Of a stretch of DNA of 64,000 nt, positions 55,285 through 63,649 are shown piece after piece. The DNA is taken from positions 496,001-560,000 of the forward strand of contig JADKKI010000072.1 in NCBI GenBank assembly GCA_016720595.1, in the 5' to 3' direction. The notes under the pieces were generated by a model that was not told where the DNA came from, made no database searches, and saw only the letters and a program-made list of their open reading frames with translations. Numbering within the stretch: the stretch's first letter is position 1; the number at the start of each line of letters is the position of its first letter. The position numbers and the translations under genes are program-made. The DNA is from Myxococcales bacterium. GTDB taxonomy: Bacteria > Myxococcota_A > Polyangia > Haliangiales > Haliangiaceae.

Positions 55285-56625
55285 ATGGACGAAGCAACCT
55301 TGCGGTCGCTGCTCGAGGCACTGACGGCGACGCCCGACAACGCAGCGCTCCGACTCGCCGTGATCCGGGGCCTCCACGCCAACGGCGATCCGCGCGCCGC
55401 GGACTATGCGGATCGCCTGACGCCCGGGAGCTGCACCCCGGTGGATCGCGCGTTCGTGGCGGCGGTGCTGCTGCGCGCGGGCGCCGCCTCGCGGGCCCTG
55501 ACGTTCGCGGACGGCCCCGAGCCCGAGCTCCAGATCGTGCGGGCGCGGGTGCTGCTGGCGCAAGGAGATCAGCCGGCAGCGCTGGTCGCGTACGACGCCG
55601 CGGTCCAGGCGAACCCCACGTTCGAGGATCGCGACCTGCGGCTCCAGCTCCTGGCCAAGGTCACGGTGCACGAGGCCCACGGCGATGGTCCGCGCCTGCG
55701 CGTGGTGTCCAACGACGACACCGATCGCAGCGAGCTCGATCGGCTGCTGCACCCCGAGGCGCCGCCGATCACGTTCGAGGACGTGGGTGGGCTCGCCGAG
55801 ATCAAGACGGCGATCGAGAAGAAGATCATCCTCCCGTTCCAGAAGCCTGCGCTGTTCGCGAAGTTCAAGAAGAAGGCGGGCGGCGGGATCCTGATGTACG
55901 GCCCGCCGGGCTGCGGCAAGACGCTGCTCGCGCGCGCCACCGCCGGCCAGGTCAAGGCCACGTTCCTGAACGTGGCGATCGAGGACGTCCTCGACATGTA
56001 CATCGGCGAGAGCGAGCGCAAGCTCCATGCGCTGTTCGACAAGGCGCGCGCCTCCACGCCGAGCGTGATGTTCTTTGACGAGCTCGAGGCCCTCGCCGGC
56101 AAGCGCCAGCACACGCGCGAGGGCACGAGCAGCAAGCTCGTCAGCCAGTTCCTCACCGAGATGGACGGCTTCGTGAAGAACAACTCGGGTGTGCTGATCC
56201 TCGCGGCCTCGAACGTGCCGTGGGCGATCGATCCCGCGTTCCGCCGCCCGGGCCGGTTCGATCGCGTGCTGTTCGTGCCGCCGCCCGACAAGGCCGCGCG
56301 TGCCTCGATCCTCCAGATCCTGCTCAAGGGCCGGCCCGTGCACGGCGACATCGATCACCAGGGCCTCGCCGGCAAGACCTCCGGGTTCTCCGGCGCGGAT
56401 CTCGAGAACCTCGTGGACACCGCGGCCGATCGCGCGATCGCCGCGTCGCTCGCGAGCAACTCCGAGGTCCCGATCGATCAGGGCCACCTGATGTCAGCGC
56501 TCGCGGAGATCAAGCCCACCACGATCGAGTGGCTGACCACCGCCCGCAACTACGCGCGGTACTCCAACGAGGGCGGGCAGTACGACGAGGTCCTCGAGTT
56601 CCTGAAGAGGCACGGCAAGGCATGA
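55285..56625 (+). CDS. AAA+ ATPase with TPR-like N-terminus
   Basis: A 446-aa classic AAA ATPase of the FtsH/Cdc48/VPS4 clade. Residues 1-150 are TPR-like helices. The AAA module has Walker A GPPGCGKT (206-213), a pore-loop aromatic Tyr239 in DMYIGESERK, Walker B MFFDEL (262-267), and a second region of homology with FRRPGRFDR (Arg fingers 320-324). It ends with a helical lid and the VPS4-like WLTTARNYARYSNEGGQYDEVLEFLKRHG. There is no protease domain, so it is an unfoldase or remodelling ATPase. It is divergent from the vault-protein gene and heads an operon of four genes. Confidence 0.9.
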   Translation: MDEATLRSLLEALTATPDNAALRLAVIRGLHANGDPRAADYADRLTPGSCTPVDRAFVAAVLLRAGAASRALTFADGPEPELQIVRARVLLAQGDQPAALVAYDAAVQANPTFEDRDLRLQLLAKVTVHEAHGDGPRLRVVSNDDTDRSELDRLLHPEAPPITFEDVGGLAEIKTAIEKKIILPFQKPALFAKFKKKAGGGILMYGPPGCGKTLLARATAGQVKATFLNVAIEDVLDMYIGESERKLHALFDKARASTPSVMFFDELEALAGKRQHTREGTSSKLVSQFLTEMDGFVKNNSGVLILAASNVPWAIDPAFRRPGRFDRVLFVPPPDKAARASILQILLKGRPVHGDIDHQGLAGKTSGFSGADLENLVDTAADRAIAASLASNSEVPIDQGHLMSALAEIKPTTIEWLTTARNYARYSNEGGQYDEVLEFLKRHGKA

Positions 56626-57098
56626 GCTATCAGATCGCCGACGAACCCCACTCGACGTCCCTCGGTGACTACGTGGTGCGTCCCACCGCACCACTGCTCG
56701 CGGCGATGGTCGCCGGATCGTGGCTGTCGTGGCCGTGGTTCGCCTTCAACGCGATCGCGATGGGCAGCCCCACCAAGAAGAAGGAGCTCGCGCTGGTGGC
56801 CGCGGCGTTCGTCGGCACCGCCGTGCTGGCGTCGATCGTGATCGCGCTGGTGCGAGCCGGCATCCTGCCGGCAGGGATCCCCACGCGGCTCGCGGTGCTT
56901 GGCATCGTCACGTTCAAGCTCTCGATGACCTACTACATCTCGACCGTGCAGAACCGCACGTTCCACGTCTATCAGTACTACGGCGGAAGCGTGCGCACGG
57001 CGAGCGCGGTGCTGAGCGCCGGCTACTACTTGCGCGCGCTGATCATCGGCCTGTCCGATGATCCGCTGTGGATCATCATCGTCGCGGGCGGGATCTGA
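56622..57098 (+). CDS. Small multi-helix membrane protein in the AAA operon
   Basis: A 158-aa protein whose ATG overlaps the AAA gene stop (ATGA). Four hydrophobic segments are visible (LLAAMVAGSWLSWPWFAFNAIAMG, LALVAAAFVGTAVLASIVIAL, TRLAVLGIVTFKLSMTYYIS and YLRALIIGLSDDPLWIIIVAGG). The N-terminal 25 residues are soluble. No known family. The overlap implies it is made with the AAA ATPase and could anchor it at the membrane. Confidence 0.72.
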   Translation: MSYQIADEPHSTSLGDYVVRPTAPLLAAMVAGSWLSWPWFAFNAIAMGSPTKKKELALVAAAFVGTAVLASIVIALVRAGILPAGIPTRLAVLGIVTFKLSMTYYISTVQNRTFHVYQYYGGSVRTASAVLSAGYYLRALIIGLSDDPLWIIIVAGGI

Positions 57099-57099
57099 G

Positions 57100-58032
57100 A
57101 TGGAGGATCGGCAGATCAAGGTCCTGCTCGAGCAGTCCGATGTGCAACGGCGGCTCGGGAATCACCGCGGCGCGATCGAGCTCGTGCAGAAGGCGCTCGC
57201 GATCGATCCGGATCACGCTCGCGCACACGCGGCCCTCGCGTTCGCCTTGCTCGCCGCGCGGCGCTTGCCCGGCGCAGGGATCGAGATCCGCACGGCGCTC
57301 GCTCTCGAGGGCAACGACGGGTACATCCACTACGTCGCCGGCGCCGTGCTGATGGCCGAGCGCAAGCTCGACGATGCGTGGGCGCACGTGCTGATCGCGC
57401 TCGACGAGGACAACGCCGATGCCACGACCCACGTGCTCGGCGCCACGATCCAGGTGCTGAAGGGCGACAACGGCCGCGCCAAGGAGCTGCTCACCGAGGC
57501 GCTCGAGCTCGAGGCCACTCACACCGGCGCGCTGACCGAGCTGGCGCGGCTCGAGCTCGATCTCGGCGAGCTGGAAGGCGCCGCGGAGCACATCGCCCTG
57601 GCCTTGAAGAGCGACGCCGCCGATCGCGATGCGCACGTGGTCGCCGGCTTCGTGGAGCTCGCGAAGGGCCATGCCGCGGCCGCCGAGGACCACGCGCGGT
57701 TCGTGCTCAACCAGGACGCCACCGATGAGGGTGGGCTCCGCCTGTTCACCGCGGTCAAGGCCCGGCGCTCGAAGCTGCTCGGTGTGTGGTGGCGCTGGAA
57801 CACCTGGATCTCGATGCGCGACGATCATCGCCAGATCGCCGTCTTGATCGGCACATTCGTGCTGATGCGGGTCCTCATCATCGTCACCGACGAGCTCGGC
57901 TACGATCTGATCTCGCGGGCGCTGTCCTACCTGTGGCTCGGGTTCTGCGCGTACACGTGGTTCGCGCCGGAGCTGTTCCGGCAGTGGCTCAAGTCCGAGC
58001 TCGGCACCGTCAAGCTCGATCCGGACTACTGA
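57100..58032 (+). CDS. TPR protein with C-terminal membrane helices
   Basis: A 310-aa protein starting 2 bases after the preceding stop. Residues 1-220 are about six TPR units (GNHRGAIELVQKALAIDPDHARAHAALAFALL, GNDGYIHYVAGAVLMAERKLDDAWAHVLIALDED, and so on). Residues of about 245-295 contain two membrane helices (HRQIAVLIGTFVLMRVLIIVTDEL and SRALSYLWLGFCAYTWFA). The TPR region faces the cytosol by inference. It continues the AAA operon and could be a docking partner. Confidence 0.78.
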   Translation: MEDRQIKVLLEQSDVQRRLGNHRGAIELVQKALAIDPDHARAHAALAFALLAARRLPGAGIEIRTALALEGNDGYIHYVAGAVLMAERKLDDAWAHVLIALDEDNADATTHVLGATIQVLKGDNGRAKELLTEALELEATHTGALTELARLELDLGELEGAAEHIALALKSDAADRDAHVVAGFVELAKGHAAAAEDHARFVLNQDATDEGGLRLFTAVKARRSKLLGVWWRWNTWISMRDDHRQIAVLIGTFVLMRVLIIVTDELGYDLISRALSYLWLGFCAYTWFAPELFRQWLKSELGTVKLDPDY

Positions 58033-58274
58033 TGAAGATCGAGCTGGTCGGCGACGACTCCGTGCTCGCCGCCGCCGCGGCCATCGAGGTCCTCGCGCGC
58101 GAGCGCGGCCTCGCCGTGACCCGCGAGGACTCGCCGATCCACCAGGTCGACTACAGCTTGGCCGATCTCCTCTGCATCCGGTCCAGCTACCTCGAGCTCG
58201 CGCTCGCGGCCGACGATCCGGCGCTCGTGGCGCTGCGCGCGCAGTTCCCGGCCGTGACGTTCACGGTCACCTGA
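58032..58274 (+). CDS. Small protein of unknown function at the end of the AAA operon
   Basis: An 80-aa protein whose ATG overlaps the preceding stop by one base (TGATG). The sequence MKIELVGDDSVLAAAAAIEVLARERGLAVTREDSPIHQVDYSLADLLCIRSSYLELALAADDPALVALRAQFPAVTFTVT looks like a compact alpha/beta fold. No motif is recognised. The coupling makes it part of the same unit. Confidence 0.65.
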   Translation: MKIELVGDDSVLAAAAAIEVLARERGLAVTREDSPIHQVDYSLADLLCIRSSYLELALAADDPALVALRAQFPAVTFTVT

Positions 58275-58304
58275 GATCGCGTGTTCTCGGGAGGGCTGCG
58301 ACCA

Positions 58305-59156
58305 TCAACGGAAGGTGGCGATCACCATCCCGTAGGCGGCAAGGGACTGCTGCGTGGTCACGGCGAACGTCTGCGCCCCGGTGGCGCCGACGAGGCGCTT
58401 GTGGTTGAAGCTGCCGCTCGAGAGCGAGGTGCCGAACTCGAGCTCCTCGATGAAGCTCTGACCGGGTGCGAAGCTGTCTGGCGCGCTGAAGCCCGTGACG
58501 ATCGTGCCGAACGCGAGCTCCGTGCCGGCCGTCACCGCGGCCGTCGTGGTGACGCTCGGGCTGCTGGTGCTGGTCGGCTGGCCACTGCCGGTCTGGTCCA
58601 GCATGCTCGCGTTGTCGAGCTTGAACAGAGCAAGCGCGCGCGTGTCCGCATTGCTCGTGGTGACGGTCGCCGTGACCGTGTCACCGATGCCGAGCGGCGA
58701 GGGGAGTACGACGTAGTAGATGCCTGCGACCGAGGTCCCCGAGAGATTTCCGATCTCGACGGCGGTCTTCCAGACGTGTTGCTTGCTGTCGGTGATGGTG
58801 ATCGGCGGGTCGCCGCGGGCCGCGACCTCCAGGACGAGCAACGTCCCGGCCGGGACGGTCGTGGTCAGGCTCAGCGCCACCGAGCTCCCGCTCGCGGCTG
58901 TCTGCCCGGTCCCCAGCAGCGTGGACACCGGCACCTCGGTCGCGGCGTCTGCTCCGGCGTCGGCCGCGGCATCGACGCGAGCGGCGTCGCCTGGACCGCC
59001 GCTGTCGATCATCGGGTCGGTGCGCTCGCAGGTGTGGGTCCCCGCCGCGCACACGAGCCCCGTCGGGCACGCATCGGCGGCGCCGCACGGTGCCCCCGAG
59101 GGGATCGAAGGCGCGTAGCAGCCGACGAGGAGCGCAAGACCAACCCACCAGCGCAT
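58305..59156 (-). CDS. Lipoprotein with N-terminal Cys-rich module
   Basis: A 283-aa lipoprotein. The start at 59156 gives MRWWVGLALLVGC with a lipobox, then a GAPCGAADACPTGLVCAAGTHTCE module and an Asp/Ala-rich linker. The rest is a beta-rich domain with VLLEVAARGDPPITITDSKQHVWKTAVEI.. and many Thr/Ser strands, like a jelly-roll or Ig-type surface domain. There are no catalytic motifs. It lies 52 bases downstream of tonB on the same strand and may be part of that operon. Confidence 0.75.
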   Translation of the reverse strand: MRWWVGLALLVGCYAPSIPSGAPCGAADACPTGLVCAAGTHTCERTDPMIDSGGPGDAARVDAAADAGADAATEVPVSTLLGTGQTAASGSSVALSLTTTVPAGTLLVLEVAARGDPPITITDSKQHVWKTAVEIGNLSGTSVAGIYYVVLPSPLGIGDTVTATVTTSNADTRALALFKLDNASMLDQTGSGQPTSTSSPSVTTTAAVTAGTELAFGTIVTGFSAPDSFAPGQSFIEELEFGTSLSSGSFNHKRLVGATGAQTFAVTTQQSLAAYGMVIATFR

Positions 59157-59208
59157 CTTGTTCAGTCTCTCGTACACCGCGGCGCAGCGCCAGCCCTTGC
59201 TCGCGGGG

Positions 59209-59964
59209 CTACTGCGCGTCCTGCATCACGAACCGGATCTTGAAGTTGCGGACGCGGACGGGCACGGGCTGACCACCCTTCTCGCCGGGGGAGAACCGGC
59301 AGTCCTTGAGCGCGGCGATCGCGGCCTCGGTGAGCCCGTGCTCGAGGCCGGAGACCACCTGGATGTCGCGGGCGCGGCCCTTCTCGTCGACGATCAGATC
59401 GAGGATCACCGTGCCTTCGATCGCGGCGGTGCGTGCCTCGTCGGTGTACTTGCCCGAGCAGCGGCCCTGCGGCAGCGGCATCTTGGTCACCTCGTACGCG
59501 GCGACGGGGGCGGCGGCCCTCGGTGCGACGGTGGCCGGGGCGGCGCCCGACGTGGGCGTGGTGGTGTTGCCGACCTGCATCGCCGGCCCAGTGCCGCCCT
59601 GCGAGGTCGACTCCATCGTCACGCCGAACACCGGCGGCCCGGACGATTCCGGAGCCACCACGGCGTGATCGGCGACCGGCACGTCCTTCGCGATCACGTC
59701 GTGCACGGTCGCCTGCACGGGGCGATTGGTCGGCTTCTCGCGCACCACCTTGGGCTCGGGCTTGACCTCGGGCGTGGGCTCGGGCGGCTTTGGTGGCTCG
59801 GGCGGCGGTGGCTCGGGCGATGGCGGCGGCGTGATCACACGGATCTCGATCTTGCGATCCATCACCGGCGGCTCGCGCGGCGGTAACGTCCCGAGCGCCT
59901 CGCCGAGCACGAAGTGGGCGAGCAGCGACGCGGCCGCGCAGATCAGGAGGCGGTGATCGATCAC
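59209..59964 (-). CDS. tonB: TonB energy transducer
   Basis: A 251-aa TonB protein. The N-terminal membrane anchor (LLICAAASLLAHFVLGEAL) carries the conserved His near its start. A Pro/Glu/Lys-rich periplasmic linker follows (about 40-95), and the C-terminal TonB domain has GRCSGKYTDEARTAAIEGTVILDLIVDEKGRARDIQVVSGL and VPVRVRNFKIRFVM. It transmits proton-motive energy from ExbBD to outer-membrane receptors. It follows exbD by 7 bases, in the operon with the TonB-dependent receptor. Confidence 0.9.
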   Translation of the reverse strand: MIDHRLLICAAASLLAHFVLGEALGTLPPREPPVMDRKIEIRVITPPPSPEPPPPEPPKPPEPTPEVKPEPKVVREKPTNRPVQATVHDVIAKDVPVADHAVVAPESSGPPVFGVTMESTSQGGTGPAMQVGNTTTPTSGAAPATVAPRAAAPVAAYEVTKMPLPQGRCSGKYTDEARTAAIEGTVILDLIVDEKGRARDIQVVSGLEHGLTEAAIAALKDCRFSPGEKGGQPVPVRVRNFKIRFVMQDAQ

Positions 59965-59971
59965 GGCCGGC

Positions 59972-60385
59972 TCACGTTCCCCCGGGCGACACCATCTCGG
60001 CCGGATCGATCTGGATCGCGAACGAGGTGATGCCGAGCGACTTGATGGTGTCGAGCACCCACACCACGCGGCCGTGCGAGACGGCCTTGTCGCCGACGAT
60101 GATCGCCTGGGTCTTCGGGTCCTTCGCCACGGCTTCCTTCACCGCCGATCGTAGCGCATCGGGGGTCACGGGCACGGAGTTCAAGTACAGGGCGCCATCG
60201 CGGGATAGGGTCACGGCGATCGTGGTGGTGCTCGGGCTGGCCCGCGGCAGCTCGACCTCGATCGCCTGCTTGGCGATCAGGTGCGCGGTCAACATGAAGA
60301 TGACCAGCAGCACCAGCATGATGTCGACGAGCGGCGTGACGTTGATCTCCGCCACGATGCCGCGGCGGCGCGCCGATCCGGCCAC
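59972..60385 (-). CDS. exbD: ExbD energy-coupling protein
   Basis: A 137-aa ExbD from a GTG start. The N-terminal RGIVAEINVTPLVDIMLVLLVIFMLTA carries the conserved membrane aspartate in PLVDIMLV. The periplasmic domain has the family LSRDGALYLNSVPVT and AIIVGDKAVSHGRVVWVLDTIKSLGITSFAI. With ExbB it forms the proton-driven motor for TonB. One base separates it from the exbB stop. Confidence 0.93.
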   Translation of the reverse strand: MAGSARRRGIVAEINVTPLVDIMLVLLVIFMLTAHLIAKQAIEVELPRASPSTTTIAVTLSRDGALYLNSVPVTPDALRSAVKEAVAKDPKTQAIIVGDKAVSHGRVVWVLDTIKSLGITSFAIQIDPAEMVSPGGT

Positions 60386-60386
60386 G

Positions 60387-61061
60387 TCACGCCTCCTTCG
60401 CCGCGGGTGTCGAGCCCGCGGGCTCCCGGGCGGTCTTGAGGTACGCGAGGATCGAGTGGGCGGTGGCCTCCGAGGCGGCTACCGAGGTCTCGACGCGGCG
60501 GATGAACGCGTTGTAGGTGGCCACGGCGGGCAGCGCGACCAGGAGACCCACGCCGGTGGCGACCAGGGCCTCGGCGATGCCCGACATCACGGCCTGCGTG
60601 CCCTGCATCGTGTTGCCTGCGAGATCGTGGAAGGCGCGGATGATGCCGAGCACCGTGCCGAACAGCCCGACGAACGGCGCGTTGTTGCCGAGCGTCCCGA
60701 GGAACGCGATCCGCTTCTCGTGGCGGAGCCGCTCCTCCTCGAGGCTCGCCGCCTTGTGCTCCTCGACGGCCGCCGGCCCATCGGCGGCGTGCGTCAGGCA
60801 GGCGCGCGCCACGGCGGCCTCCATCGAACGCACACCGGCGAGCTTCGCGAGCGCCGCGGCCGGACCCTTGTCGGTGAGCGTGCGCAGCGCCGCGGCGATC
60901 ACCAGGCGGGGTGGGCGCTCCTGGATGAAGAACCAGACGCGCTCGAAGATCACGGCGATCGCGCCGAGCGAGAGGCCGAGCATGAGCCACAGCACCCAGC
61001 GCGAGCCGGCGCGGAGCATCAGGTCGAGGAGCTGGGCATCGATCGTGGTGTCGTTACTCAT
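60387..61061 (-). CDS. exbB: ExbB proton channel protein
   Basis: A 224-aa ExbB/TolQ-family protein. Three membrane helices are visible, the first near residues 18-40 (RWVLWLMLGLSLGAIAVIFERVW) and the conserved proton-channel region LGNNAPFVGLFGTVLGIIRAFHDLA.., GIAEALVATGVGLLVALPAVATYN. Start chosen at 61061, 14 bases after the receptor stop. Neighbouring exbD, tonB and receptor make the ExbB rather than TolQ or MotA assignment likely. Confidence 0.93.
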   Translation of the reverse strand: MSNDTTIDAQLLDLMLRAGSRWVLWLMLGLSLGAIAVIFERVWFFIQERPPRLVIAAALRTLTDKGPAAALAKLAGVRSMEAAVARACLTHAADGPAAVEEHKAASLEEERLRHEKRIAFLGTLGNNAPFVGLFGTVLGIIRAFHDLAGNTMQGTQAVMSGIAEALVATGVGLLVALPAVATYNAFIRRVETSVAASEATAHSILAYLKTAREPAGSTPAAKEA

Positions 61062-61075
61062 CGGATCTCCTGGAA

Positions 61076-63649
61076 TCAGAACCGGCCGCGAACGCCGAGG
61101 GTGGGGAGCACGTAGCGAATCTTCTGCCCGGCGGTGACCTCCTCGGGGAGGAGGGCGATGTTGGTGACGTCGACGTAGAAGTCGAGCAGCCACTTCTTCC
61201 ACACCACGCGCTTGTCGACGCGCACATCGAACCGGACGTAGCCGGCGGTGCGGGCGGTGTTGTAGCCCTCGGTCGTCGTGCTCGGCTTGCCGCTCTGGTA
61301 CTGCATGCGCACGCCGACGTCCCAGTTGCGGCGCAGCGGGAGCCCGGCCACCACGTTGATGAGGTGCGTGCGATCGAAGTCGTACGGCACGTACGAGCCA
61401 TCGCGCAGGCGCTCCGAGCGCGAGAGCGTGTACGAGACCCAGCCGAAGATTCCGGACTTGGCCTGGCGGCGGAGCAGGAACTCGAGGCCGTACGAGCGGC
61501 CGAGCTGCGGCTTGGTCAGGCGATCGATGAACATCTGTTGATCCATCCCGGTCACGGTCGTGGTCGGGAACAGGGTCGGGCTCGCCTGGTTGACGACCGA
61601 AGCGTCGTTGACCGAGAGATCGAAGATCGTCGGGTCCATGCGGTTGTAGAAGCCCTCGGCGGTGAGCTGGAACCTCTCCTCGAGAGGGAGCTCGACGCCG
61701 AGGCTCGATTGATACGAGCGGAGCAGGCCGTACTTGAGCGGCATGATGTCGAGCCCGGGCAGCGGCAGCACGAACCGCGGCGGCTGGTGATAGATGCCGA
61801 CCGCACCCTTGAGCCAGACCGCGCTGTCATCGCTGTCCTTCGGGACATCGGCGAGATCGCGGCGCCCGAGCTGGTACCGCACGGTGAGGCGCGGATCGAT
61901 CGCGGGCTTCGTGGTCTCGTTGTCGGCCCACACATCGGCGCGCACGCCAGGGCGGATCAGCCACTTCGCGGTGGGGCGCCACAGGGCCTCGACGAGCGCG
62001 GCCGCATTGGTGAACCGGTCGAGGCTGCCGGTCAGGATCGCCGCGGGATCGTTGCCCGGAGGGCTGTACTGATTGATCGAGCGCAACGAGCCCTCGATCC
62101 CACCGGAGAGGACGAGCGACTTGTCGCGCTTCCAGCGCAGCATGAGCGAGGGCTCGGCGATCAGCACCGAGAAGTCGTTGGCGCGCGTCTTGGTGCGATC
62201 GCGGCCGAGCACCAGGCGCGCGGTGGTGACCAGGCCGCCGACGGTGCGGTGATAGCGAAGGTCGACGCGGTGAAAGCCGAGGATCAACGATGGCTCGAGC
62301 GGCGGGTTGGGATCGCCCGGCATCGCCGTGGCCGCCGGGGTCTCGAGCGTGTCGCTGGCGCCGAACCCGAACACCGTCCAGCCATCGTTCGCGGTGCCAC
62401 CGTCGACGCGGAGCTGGTAGTCCCAGTAGGACAGCGAGACCTGGTTGGTGGCGAGGCCGAGGATCAGGCCCGGATAACCGTAGCGGCCGGCGGCGGTCAC
62501 CGTGACGCCGAGCTTGGGGATCGGCTGGCGCACGAAGCCACCGGCCTGCAGGAGGTTCGCGTCGAAGTCGAGCAGGTGCTCGTCCTTGCGCGCGCGCACG
62601 GTGCGGCCATCGATGATGCCGCCCGTGTACCCGCCGTACGGCACGGGAGCGCCACCCGGGTAGAACTGGATCTCGTCGATGAAGTTCGGGTGGATCACGC
62701 TCGGCCCCGAGAGCAGGTGATAGAGGAGGGGGACGCGCGTGCCATCGAGCAAGAACCCGGTGGAGCTCGGGCTCGCCCCGCGCACGATCGGGAACGGCAG
62801 CAGCGAGACCGCGGCGGCCACGCCGGGCAGCGCCTGCACCACGCGGAACGGATCACCGAACGTGCCTGGGATCTGCTTGATCTCGGGGCCACGCAGCGTG
62901 ATCCGCGAGACCTCCTCGCGGCGCTGATCGCCGAGCACGACGATCTCGTACGGATCGTAGCGATCGCGCTCCACGTAGTAGGTGACGGAGAGCGCCTGGG
63001 CGGCGACCAGCGTCTCCTGCTGGAGGAACACGTTGTGGCCGGGGGCGGTGACCACGATCTTGGCGGCGCCCGGCGGCACGGGCAGCTCGAACTTGCCGTG
63101 GGCATCGGCGTCGCCCTCGTAGCGGCGATCTCCGATGATCACGGTGATCGTCGCGCCGGGCACCGGGCCTCGCGTGCCGAGCTGCACGAGCTTGCCCTTG
63201 AGCACCGCCGTCTTGGCGGGGCCGTTGTCCGTCGGCGGTGGAGGCGGAGGCGGCGGGGCGATGAACGTGTGCGTGAACGTGATCTCGACGGGGACGGGGT
63301 TGCCGCCATAGCGCGCGGGATCGAAGCGGAACTGGCGCGCGGCGACGGCGACGGCCTCGTCGAACGGCGGTTGCGGCGGCGTGATCGGATCGATCTTCTG
63401 GACCACGCCGGTCGCATCGACGAGGAGCTTCACGGTCACGACGATCGGCGCATCGTGCGCGGGGGCGCCGGTGGGATACGGAACGTCGGTCGCGCCCTGC
63501 GCGTGCGGCGGCTCGAAGCTCGGGCCGGCATCCGCAGGCGGCACGCCGGCATCCGGCGGAGGATCGTCGGCGCGTGCCGGGACCGCGAGCGACGCGATCA
63601 GTGAGATCGCGAGGGCGAACGAGAGGAAGGCGCGCGCGATCATCGCCAT
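61076..63649 (-). CDS. TonB-dependent receptor with N-terminal TonB-like domain
   Basis: An 857-aa outer-membrane receptor. The signal peptide is MAMIARAFLSFALAISLIASLAVPARA. Residues of about 65-130 resemble a TonB C-terminal domain (VVTVKLLVDATGVVQKIDPITPP.. FDEAVAVAARQFRFDPARYGGNPVPVEITFTHTF). A Pro run is followed by a regulatory-type beta domain (148-225) and a plug (about 235-370) with FPIVRGASPSSTGFLLDGTRVP. The barrel ends in VLPTLGVRGRF. A TonB-like domain inside the receptor is unusual. The start overlaps the preceding gene by 10 bases. Confidence 0.86.
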   Translation of the reverse strand: MAMIARAFLSFALAISLIASLAVPARADDPPPDAGVPPADAGPSFEPPHAQGATDVPYPTGAPAHDAPIVVTVKLLVDATGVVQKIDPITPPQPPFDEAVAVAARQFRFDPARYGGNPVPVEITFTHTFIAPPPPPPPPTDNGPAKTAVLKGKLVQLGTRGPVPGATITVIIGDRRYEGDADAHGKFELPVPPGAAKIVVTAPGHNVFLQQETLVAAQALSVTYYVERDRYDPYEIVVLGDQRREEVSRITLRGPEIKQIPGTFGDPFRVVQALPGVAAAVSLLPFPIVRGASPSSTGFLLDGTRVPLLYHLLSGPSVIHPNFIDEIQFYPGGAPVPYGGYTGGIIDGRTVRARKDEHLLDFDANLLQAGGFVRQPIPKLGVTVTAAGRYGYPGLILGLATNQVSLSYWDYQLRVDGGTANDGWTVFGFGASDTLETPAATAMPGDPNPPLEPSLILGFHRVDLRYHRTVGGLVTTARLVLGRDRTKTRANDFSVLIAEPSLMLRWKRDKSLVLSGGIEGSLRSINQYSPPGNDPAAILTGSLDRFTNAAALVEALWRPTAKWLIRPGVRADVWADNETTKPAIDPRLTVRYQLGRRDLADVPKDSDDSAVWLKGAVGIYHQPPRFVLPLPGLDIMPLKYGLLRSYQSSLGVELPLEERFQLTAEGFYNRMDPTIFDLSVNDASVVNQASPTLFPTTTVTGMDQQMFIDRLTKPQLGRSYGLEFLLRRQAKSGIFGWVSYTLSRSERLRDGSYVPYDFDRTHLINVVAGLPLRRNWDVGVRMQYQSGKPSTTTEGYNTARTAGYVRFDVRVDKRVVWKKWLLDFYVDVTNIALLPEEVTAGQKIRYVLPTLGVRGRF

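Noticed and set aside
52615..56487. Open frame extending the vault-protein gene upstream to 56487
   Set aside because: The part beyond 55074 is antisense to the AAA gene and lacks domain character; a good ribosome-binding site supports 55074.
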